A stretch of DNA of 64,000 nt from Metaphire vulgaris (Eukaryota > Annelida > Clitellata > Crassiclitellata > Megascolecidae): the NCBI GenBank assembly GCA_018105865.1, contig CM030832.1, positions 21,136,436 through 21,200,435 on the forward strand. The letters are read 5' to 3'. This document shows, in pieces, positions 56,497 through 64,000 of the stretch. A model generated the notes under the pieces. That model worked only from the letters and a program-made list of their open reading frames with translations, did not search any database and was not told the DNA's origin. The position numbers and the translations under genes were made by a program. Position 1 is the first letter of the stretch. Each line of letters begins with the position of its first letter.

Positions 56497-57048
56497 CAGT
56501 GGCGTAGCCAGGATTTTCCGAAGGGGTTATACTTCCCATGATTCCCAACTTCGGAAAATTCTGACAAGTCAAAAAGGTTATGATCATGAATGATTCCCAT
56601 GATGATTTCACAACCAACACAAAAAGATTGGACAAGCAAAAAAGCTCCTCAGCTATTATTTTGCTTTAATAAGGCAGTTACATATAGATTGACGAGCGCT
56701 TACAGCTCAGAGATGTCCATGGGTCCATTTTTTAGAACCCAATCCAACACAACCCATCATATCTCCAACCCATTTCGATAATAGGTTTACTTGACCCAAC
56801 CCAACCCAACCCACTGTAATGCATTACAATTTCTTAAATCATGACTTATTTTCTGACCCAACCCAACCCACCATTAATATGGAAAAGTCTGACCCAACCC
56901 AATCCAACCCAACCCAACTCATGGGTTAACCCAACCTATGGACATCTCTGTTACAGCTATATTGATGCTGATACGCAAATACGCAATACAAAATTTTTTG
57001 GTCAAACAGCCAAAGAGGGTTTTAACCCCAACCCCCATGGCTACGCCA
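56497..57048. mobile_element. hAT element with a nested GGGTT MITE, right end lost
   Basis: It starts CAGTGGCGTAGCCAGG and reaches CATGGCTACGCC at 57048. The last bases are replaced by a scrap of the GGGTT MITE (CAGAGTTGTCCATGGGTCC). The shared motif occurs as GACAAGTCAAAAAGGTT (56563) and GACAAGCAAAAAAGCTC (about 56630). Confidence 0.7.
56708..56950. mobile_element. 243-bp MITE rich in AACCC, copy 2
   Basis: The duplication ttacagct is perfect (56700-56707, 56951-56958). The ends are CAGAGATGTCCATGGG and CTATGGACATCTCTG. It contains runs of CCCAACCCAACC. Same family and length as 30701-30943. Confidence 0.92.
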
Positions 57049-57155
57049 GAGTTGTCCATGGGTCCACACACACACACATTTTTTAATAATTTATATATAT
57101 ATAATATATATAACATATATGCATATATATACATATATATGCACATATATATATA

Positions 57156-57230
57156 CGGTGAGTCAGAATAAAACGTTACCTAATTATATAAATAATATTA
57201 TACATGGTAACGTTTTATTTTGACTCACCG
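57156..57230. mobile_element. 75-bp palindromic mini-transposon
   Basis: CGGTGAGTCAGAATAAAACG, then TTACC, is inverted as GGTAACGTTTTATTTTGACTC and ACCG. The 25-bp arms surround 25 bp of AT-rich sequence. A TGACTCA-type end with TTTTATT recalls Tc1/mariner elements. Confidence 0.75.
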
Positions 57231-57899
57231 TGCGTATATGTCATTTGCATAATCCCCGTGGGGCATAGGGACCCGGTCTCCCTCTTCTGATCGGGACTGG
57301 TCGTGAGATTCGCTCAAGGGAATCCAGGAAAACTCACCAAGAGTTTTAGATAATCGTTTTGGCTCGTCAAGACATTTGGGCCGAAAAATGGGCGCCCCTA
57401 TTCTGCAATCCTGGCTACGCCATTGCATTCGTGTTACACGAATGAATTCTGAAGTTGTGTGTATACGCGAAGGTCCCTCCAAATTCTCGGATCCAGGGTT
57501 CAGAGAATAAAACGAGCATTAGTTCCAGGCAACCATACGACTATATAACTGGCGTAGCCACGGGGGCTGGCCCTCTATTCTGCCAGGGACCTCGGCCGTC
57601 GGGTTTGGGAAAGACCGTTGAAAAATTTCGGGGAAGAGTAGATAGCTTGATCGAAGAGAATACATGAATTTGTGAATAGCTTTTAGAAAAGCCTCTTCAC
57701 CAGAAATTTTACACCCCTCCTATTTCGGAACCATGGCGACGTCACTTGACTATATTCTTGGTAATAATATTGCGATCCTACTCATTTTATGTAAAGCCAA
57801 ATTCTTGCCTACTAGATTCCAATACTAATTACTATATATTCGGCCTAGATCAGCAGCATCCAATGTATGCGAAATGCATTGATTTTAACATGATATATA
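57231..57899. other. Intron with unpaired hAT ends
   Basis: CCTGGCTACGCCATTG (about 57409) and ACTGGCGTAGCCACGG (about 57548) are hAT-type ends facing apart, each without a partner. No gene seen. Confidence 0.5.
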
Positions 57900-59064
57900 C
57901 AGGGTGTAAAAGTTAAAAGTATGATATTTAATATCTCGGTCGCGTGTGTAGAGATTTAAATTAAATTTATAGGCCATATACCTGGGATTGTTTCTGATGT
58001 AATTGCCAAATGTCATGCTGATATCTTTAGTGTTAGCTGAAATATGGCCAAAAAACTAAAAATACCCATATTTTGAAACTGACATTTGAATATTACGTCA
58101 TAATAAAGTGATAAAAATAATTGTTTAAAAAATTTTTGACCCTGAACGTAAAGGGGTTTCAGATGATTTGTTGCGGGAGCAGGTGCTCAAAACGCCCATG
58201 CACCCTTAGCCGTCACACATGCAGTGGCGGCTCCACCGGGGGGCAGGGGGACCCGTGCCCCCTATTGACTGCCTGGCCCCCCAATGGCCTCCCCAGTTGG
58301 GACCCTATACTTAATGCTACATACATTAAACAACAAATGGTTGGCCCCCCATGATTAGAAGTTGCCACCCCAACGGCCCCGCACTTGCCAAATCCTAGAG
58401 CCGCCACTGCACACATGCCGACAAGCGCTTCTTCACTGACAATATCGACTTCTTGATCTGGTCCTGAGACAAAACTCTCCTAGATATTCTTCAGCACAGT
58501 CTTCATCTCCGTGATGTTCTATGGCTTTGGCTGATACTTTTGATATCTGTCGAGCATGATTCCCCAGACGTGGAAGTCAAGTGGATTGATATCTGCATGT
58601 GGAGTTGGGTGGCCAGTAATCTTTCTTGATGAAAGCTGGACAATTTTTCAACAGAAAATCCTGGGTCCTGAGAGCAGAGTGTGCAGGTGTTCCGTCGTGC
58701 TGGAATATGAAATCTTCTCCAAGCATATCATGACAGTTCTGCGGCCAATCATAATGCTGCTGTGTTTATCTGTTGGCCGCAAGTAACCCTTGACCTTGTC
58801 TGGCGCAATGACAACGACGCAATTTTAGACTTAAAAACGATACAAATTACTACGACGTTATCTTCCGTTTGTCAATTTTAAAATTTGGGTCTCTTTAGTT
58901 TTTTGGCCATATTTTAGCAAACTATAAAGCTATCAGCATGAAATTTGGCACTTACATCAGAAGCATTCTTAGATATATGGCCTACAAATTGCATTGAAAT
59001 CGCTATACACGCAGCCGAGATATTAAATATCATAAAGGGGGCTACTTTTCACTTTTAAACCCTG
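57900..59064 (-). mobile_element. Tc1/mariner-type element, second copy
   Basis: The ends are CAGGGTGTAAAAGTTAAAAG and CTTTTAAACCCTG. Minus-strand frames read FIFQHDGTPAHS-like and NCPAFIKKDYWPPNS, as in 29229-30677. A MITE is nested at 58222-58409. The transposase is broken. Confidence 0.82.
58222..58409. mobile_element. 188-bp hAT MITE nested in the mariner copy
   Basis: The duplication cacacatg is perfect (58214-58221, 58410-58417). The ends are CAGTGGCGGCTCCACC and CTAGAGCCGCCACTG. GC-rich, with GGCCCCCC runs. Confidence 0.92.
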
Positions 59065-60117
59065 TACATATATCGTTTTCAAATCAATGTATTTCGCAGT
59101 ATAATTAAGTTATCAACTTAAGGTTATTTTAAATGCGTAGAGAGTTCAGTTGTGAGTGTGACCACCAAATTTCACAGCTGTATCACCGAGCAATCTCCAT
59201 TTGCAGCAATGATGCTAAAAAATTCAATGGACCCAAGTTCGCGGACCCGAGATTGGTTTACGTTAGTCTTTAATTTAAGAGGTCTTATGAGTCAACGGCA
59301 CACTGCAGCCGAAATGCAGGCATTTCATTTTTAAATGATGCATTTGCATAAGCCTACTAGTACTATATATTATACTCTAGTAGTCTAGTATAGAGTGTAA
59401 TACTGGCTACCGTTCTTCAAAAGTACATATTTTCTTTGCAATCTGTATCACTATTTCACGCTTAACTTAATTTAATACGTATATAATTCAACTTATAATT
59501 AACAATTAATACAGCGTCATTATTATTTTACTATTTTGCAACATTTATTTAACAGCACACTTCTACCGTTGCTGCGGCACAGTTGTGTGCCGCGGCACAT
59601 AGGTTGGGAAGCACTGCATTAACCGTTTTGCAAATTAAAGTAGAGCAATTTGCAATAGTCCATTTTTATTAACTGTTAAATTTTGGAGAAAGGTCGGTGA
59701 AAGTCTGATGTGTATAAAACAGTGGTACATTTCAACCTCTTGAGGTGACATAGTATTTTTTTACATGTTTGAAATTCCTTTAAATTTAGAAAAGAAACAA
59801 CTATGAAGCAATAAAATTTCGGAAGAAGTAGATGCATGTAACAAGAGCCGCTACACAAAGAGAAGTAGCTGTGATTTACATCAGTCAGGACCTGGATATA
59901 CCAAGATATAATCACGTTTTATAAATATTAATAGTGAATGCCTCCAAAAGTATGGTTATTGTACCATGAGAAATCATGAACTTGCTTATATCAAGGTCAG
60001 TACTTTCCAAATTAACGAAAGACATTGAAATTTCTCATAGCTGTTTAAGAGCAGAGCGATATTCGATAATTTGCTCGTTTGCTATTTAAAAACGAACGAT
60101 TATTTTAAAATAAATAC
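59065..60117. other. Intron sequence with one hAT right end
   Basis: GTGTGCCGCGGCACATAGG followed by TTGGGAAGCACTG at 59575-59616 is a hAT-type right end. I find no left partner. The rest is AT-rich with no gene. Confidence 0.5.
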
Positions 60118-60260
60118 TAATAATAATGATGTGATTTTAAGTGGTTTAGGAGGCTAAGTAAGCCTGTGTGAAAACCACTGATGTAACCATCTGCATTCAA
60201 TAACCTAGTTTATCGAGATAGCCTTTGAATCCGTTTACTGTTTCAACTGTCACACCACCT
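60118..60260 (+). mobile_element. CR1-like LINE 3' end
   Basis: AATAATAATGATGTGATTTT then AAGTGGTTTAGGAGGC and TGTGTGAAAACCACTG, the reverse of 25500-25560. The microsatellite lies on the left, so the LINE is on the minus strand despite the label; the rest of it is absent. Confidence 0.6.
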
Positions 60261-60529
60261 ACTAAAAGTATTTCTCAATCACTGCAACTAGATATTTTCA
60301 CCATTTAAGAAAAGGAGCTGTTAATTCTATAAATTTCGCACAAATAATAATGTACTTGGTTCTCCAGTGCCCAATATTCCTACATCTGCGCTCGTTCCAA
60401 CTCAATATTCACCTAGAACTTCATAAGCAGATAACTAATATAATGAGTCTAATTCAAATAAAGTTCTCGCACAAATAGCACAAGAGACTAAGGCAAAAGT
60501 AAATACTTTCGCGGATTGGCTGATTAGTT

Positions 60530-61165
60530 ACGTGGCTGAAAAGATAACAATTTTGGTAAATAACAAACTGGATTTCAGTGGATTCAAAGAAGATGAGACA
60601 CTGATGAATTCTAGTTCATATACACTATACAGGCACACAGCAATGGAAGCCATTACCGGTACTCACTTGCCGAAAATTGGGCTGTGCGCAGCAGTTTCTC
60701 GGCTGTATTGCAATCGGAGCGCAAATTCGAAAGTTTTAAAGGCTATTATGCTAATTAGTGCTACCACAGTGAAGACTTCTGTCCGGCGCATTATTCACGA
60801 TGAGCTGAATTTGAATTGCCTAGCTTCTTTGACTCGATCAAAGCAGCTGCAAAGCAACTTCTCGTAAGCAGTTGACTTTATCTTCTTCACTGACGAGAAG
60901 GTCTTCGCATGACGCGCTGCTGCAGGAGAAGCTTCCTGCCATCCGCTTATTGTCGTCACTGCTGCAAAACGTATATCATGCAAATTCGCAATTATGTTGT
61001 TCTGTTTCGTAAAATGCGATTATTTAAAATAATATATGTGGAGAGAATTCTGCATAAAAATATGTTGGAAATTTTCTCGGCTACAGTGCTGCCGAGTTTT
61101 ATCGAGTTGGGGCAAAATTTGACAAAGCTATATACCAAAATATAAAGGGTTGTGTTTTATTGACT
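60530..61165 (+). pseudogene. Tc1/mariner-like transposase remnant
   Basis: A 111-codon frame (60532-60867) ends SVRRIIHDELNLNCL, like the helix-turn-helix to catalytic linker of mariner-type proteins. The text continues FIFFTDEKVFA (first catalytic Asp in TDEKxF) and HPLIVVTAAK, then degrades. Near 61146 GGGTTGTGTTTTATTGACTC may be its terminal repeat. Confidence 0.6.
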
Positions 61166-61226
61166 CACACTTTGTCGCGTTTTTGTCTTTGGAAAAGAAT
61201 TTTTTAATTTTCTGGAGTTTTGTTAG

Positions 61227-61522
61227 CAGTGGAGTAGCCAAGGGGATTGGAGTAAAAAGAACCCTTGGTTGCCCGATCAAAATTTTTATATTGCGTATTA
61301 TTATTCTGTGGGTGGAGGGCGCCAAATCGGGTTTTAAGGTAGAGAAAAAGAAAAAAAGAAGCAAACAAAAATATCAGTATAGTTGTATAGCGCGCTCATA
61401 TGGCTATAAAACTAACTTAATGAAGCAAAATAATAGGTAACGACATTTTTGCTTGCCAGAATTTTTCGAAGTTGAGAATGGTCCTTTGTAGCCCCCTTTG
61501 GAAAATTCTGGATACGCCACTG
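61227..61522. mobile_element. 296-bp hAT MITE 84 bp before a cyclase exon
   Basis: The ends are CAGTGGAGTAGCCAAGG and CTGGATACGCCACTG. The flanks tttgttag (61219-61226) and tctgttag (61523-61530) match at 7 of 8. It carries a variant of the shared motif in reverse (GACATTTTTGCTTGCC). Confidence 0.87.
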
Positions 61523-61606
61523 TCTGTTAGCATATTCAGTGTTATGAAAGTTAGTGTTTTAATTGGTCCGTTTACTATAACTAATTGTCATGTGTCACTC
61601 TGCCAG

Positions 61607-61731
61607 GTATCAGTGTCGGTCCTGTAGTCGCTGGTGTGATTGGCGCTCGTAAACCGCAGTACGACATCTGGGGCAACACTGTTAACGTGGCTAGTCGTAT
61701 GGACAGCACTGGAGAGCTTGGTGCAATACAG
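61607..61731 (+). CDS. Adenylyl cyclase exon: C2 nucleotide-binding core
   Basis: The exon is 125 nt between ctgccag and CAG|gtaaca. After the split Gly codon it reads [19 protein letters not shown] and then [17 protein letters not shown]. The Asp of QYDIW binds adenine, and the Asn and Arg of NTVNVASR act on the ribose and phosphates in known cyclases. All are present. A 296-bp MITE ends 84 bp upstream of the exon. Confidence 0.96.
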
Positions 61732-62517
61732 GTAACAACAAATTTAATCATCCTTCTATCAGTCTATTAAATGACGAACGATATAATTGAGCTAGCTCAA
61801 GGTTATCGTATTCTTGAATTAGCTTAGATGAATGATGTGTTATGTAAATGCTAGAATATAGCAGAGGACTTGATCCGCTCGAACTCAACATGGGGACTGT
61901 TGAGATTATTGTCTAGGGGTAGACTAATTTTAAATAGGATTCACTACTCTGTAATAATTGTAGAGCTTTTGTATTATAGTTGGGCATTGCATTTCGACTG
62001 CTTTAATAATAAAGAAGGAATGATATTCCCCGTTTCATTTCAATAACTGAATATTGACATTGTACACTGTCTCAATTGAAAGTGGTACCATTTTAGAAAC
62101 CAATATAACTTCAGCATATTTTATCAACAATTTTAAAAATTGTATCCACATTAACTATCATCATCTATTCTACACAAAACACGCAAACTTAAAGAAAATC
62201 ACTCTTACTGTTTGCGAGACATTAATTTAAACAAATTAACCGAAAAACGCAAGTTTCCAAAATGGGAAAATCACCATTGCAATCGCGTCATTACTTCGTT
62301 GACAGTTTGTGCTCAAAGTGACCACCACTTGCACCAATGTAAGCACGTAGAGTCGTAAACGCAAGTATTCCGGACCAGACATGTAAAACGGCGAATCGTG
62401 AGCATTTGCCACCCGTCCACATCGTAGTTACGCGACAATGAAAATAATACGTTCATTTTACAAAAAAGCATAGTTAGGCCTACAGTTGACAAACAATTTG
62501 AATTTCAGTGTGTAAAC
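61732..62517. other. Intron sequence with a transposase scrap
   Basis: The minus strand at 62310-62390 reads RLRAYIGASGGHFEHKLS, like the end of the transposase at 29552 (ACMNAEGGHFEHLL). Otherwise nothing. Confidence 0.45.
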
Positions 62518-63158
62518 CATAGACTTTAATATCACAAGACAGAGTCTATGGTATCAGAAAGTGAGGCCAGTTTGCATGGATGGTGTGTCAAGAAATGTTT
62601 ATCCCGCTGAAATCTTGAAAATTTTGGTACACTGTTGGAACGAATATCGTTTAGCCGTTTAACTTATTTAGTGTGGACTAGTTGTTTAAAATATTATGTA
62701 ATTGATCGTTTGATTTATGCGAATAGCCGCGACGTTGCGCAGTCGCTGCCTTCGAAAATTACATAGACATAGGTCACGGAAGTAACATAGGCTTATAGTC
62801 GTATAAATCAGCACTGCACAAAACGGCTTCAAACTCAACTAATAATCGACCTAAAAATCTACTTTTACGATACGATTATTATTTATATTCGGAAATCAAT
62901 TGCACGAATAAAATTGTGGAAAATATGAGTAAAAGATCAAACGGAACACATTTAAAGCAACTATGGTACACCATATTGGTGACGTCGTCCATATCTAAGT
63001 AAGCGCTGCACTCAAATAAAAATAATAGCGCTAAAGAATTATGGTCTTCAAGATATCTGCGGGATAAACATGACACACCATCCATGCAAACTGGCTTCAA
63101 CTTTGGCCTGACTTTGCCATAGATAGACGGCATCCAGTGTATTATAATAAATCTATGG
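62518..63158. mobile_element. 641-bp hAT-type MITE with long inverted arms, CATAG ends
   Basis: The duplication gtgtaaac is perfect (62510-62517, 63159-63166). The ends are CATAGACTTTAATATC and ATAATAAATCTATG. Inside, GTTTGCATGGATGGTGTGTC and TTTATCCCGC near 62570-62605 are inverted at 63055-63105, giving a possible hairpin. No coding potential. Confidence 0.9.
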
Positions 63159-63193
63159 TGTAAACCATCTGATAAAGATTTGGCTTTGTACAG

Positions 63194-63345
63194 GTAACGC
63201 AAGAAGCGCACAACGTTCTAAGTAAGAATGGTTACATATTTGAATGTCGCGGAAATATCAAAGTAAAGGGCAAAGGAGACATGCTTACTTATTTATTGAA
63301 AGGGCGAAATGTCGAGAGTCCTGAAGCAGGAATTGATTTAAAATG
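63194..63345 (+). CDS. Adenylyl cyclase exon: end of C2 domain
   Basis: The exon is 152 nt after tttgtacag and ends at AAATG|gtgagt (phase 2). It encodes VTQEAHNVLSKNGYIFECRG, NIKVKGKGDMLTYLLKGR and a tail. The second Lys of VKGKG contacts the triphosphate in mammalian C2, and the segment after it is the last strand of the fold. A further exon must follow, as no in-frame stop precedes the donor. A 641-bp hAT MITE with its TSD ends 28 bp before the exon, so this intron end is mostly transposon. Confidence 0.95.
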
Positions 63346-63464
63346 GTGAGTTTCTCTCCAAATGTTCTTTAAGTGGCAGTAGATAATAATGTGGAAACGA
63401 ATGAACACGTTATGCATCGTTGCTTCTAGAGACAAATACTGTGAAACAATTAGTGCTCATGCAT

Positions 63465-63466
<2 letters not shown>

Positions 63467-63545
<79 letters not shown>

Positions 63546-63592
63546 TAACAGAGAGAACTAGAGAGAGAGAGAGAGAGAGAGACAGAGGCAGA
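63467..63592. repeat. (GT)n(GA)n microsatellite
   Basis: GT then GA repeats to 63541, and further GA repeats with interruptions. Confidence 0.95.
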
Positions 63593-63720
63593 GAGAAGAG
63601 GGATATTCTCCGTGTGCGACACTCTGGAATCCCGATAAGATTTTTAAATTTGATATAGTTGACTATGAATGGCACTTACAGTAGGCTTAGAACATGCGCT
63701 CACAAGACTGATGACGCTGC

Positions 63721-64000
63721 CAGTGGCGTGCAGAGAGTGGTTGACGTCCGGGACCAAAATTTTTTGGCGCCCCCTTCTTTCTGATCTGATGGTTGACGAG
63801 CAAAAAAGCCGCCGCTCTTATTTTGAAATCTTACTGGGCCATTGTCATCTTCAGCTTATCTGGAACTGAACTGTTTTTTCAAGCAGCCAAAATAGTTCCG
63901 TTGCAAATATTTACTACCAGTATTGCGCCTCACTCGGTCGCACTTTTGTCGTATCAGACATATCGTCCATCGCCTGTAAACTTGGTATTCTTAATGTATT
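63721..64000. mobile_element. hAT element, left end; right end beyond the window or lost
   Basis: CAGTGGCGTGCAGAGAGTGG, with GGCGCCCCC inward. GACGAGCAAAAAAGCCG at about 63795 is a variant of the shared motif. Confidence 0.6.

Noticed and set aside
57921..59040. Short frames read as a separate host gene
   Set aside because: They are pieces of the mariner-type transposase and of the MITE inserted in it.
63410..63675. Frames rich in Ser-Leu or Arg-Glu
   Set aside because: They translate the (GA)n microsatellite.

Overview
The window is animal genomic DNA, not prokaryotic. It has GT-AG introns, one multi-exon gene, non-LTR retrotransposons with microsatellite tails, tRNA- and 5S-derived sequences and many hAT-type DNA transposons. 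I cannot name the species. The mix of L2/CR1-like and other LINEs, hAT, piggyBac, Tc1/mariner and pogo elements fits a marine invertebrate, but this is inference.

The host gene is a membrane adenylyl cyclase on the + strand. Eleven exons from 12313 to 63345 encode its second half: TM7-TM12, with a glycosylated extracellular loop, and the C2 catalytic domain. All ten junctions join in phase, giving about 502 codons. One exon (39570-39688) is 119 nt where 120 are needed, so it carries a 1-nt deletion that brings in a stop. The first half of the protein lies upstream of the window, and the last residues probably lie downstream.

Almost everything else is transposon sequence, mostly in the introns. 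Region 1-12312: an old LINE with a (GAT)n tail, hAT elements nested three deep (4239-6481), a decayed minus-strand LINE-like block (7197-8470) and an L2-like LINE with an 859-bp internal tandem duplication. Region 12313-19069: the first four cyclase exons, with a piggyBac element (13493-17462) that was itself invaded by two hAT elements and a SINE. Region 19070-28267: LINE pieces, a tRNA-Gln-like gene with an 8-nt anticodon loop, a GGTACC-rich array and a foldback-like element whose terminal inverted repeats are arrays of a 15-bp repeat. Region 28268-40890: a Tc1/mariner element, L2- and CR1-like LINE ends, a fragment of an unnamed transposon protein family split by a hAT insertion, a 5S rRNA-derived sequence and a possible exon on the opposite strand. 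Region 40891-55823: more LINEs and a 4.9-kb transposon (50048-54956) with 8-bp target duplications and remnants of two proteins. Region 55824-64000: the last cyclase exons separated by MITEs, some only tens of bases from splice sites.

More than twenty hAT-like insertions have recognisable 8-bp target-site duplications, read directly from the sequence. Many of the short ones have different termini but share an internal motif close to GACAAGCAAAAAAGGTC. That motif, the foldback element and the 4.9-kb two-protein transposon are the most unusual features here.
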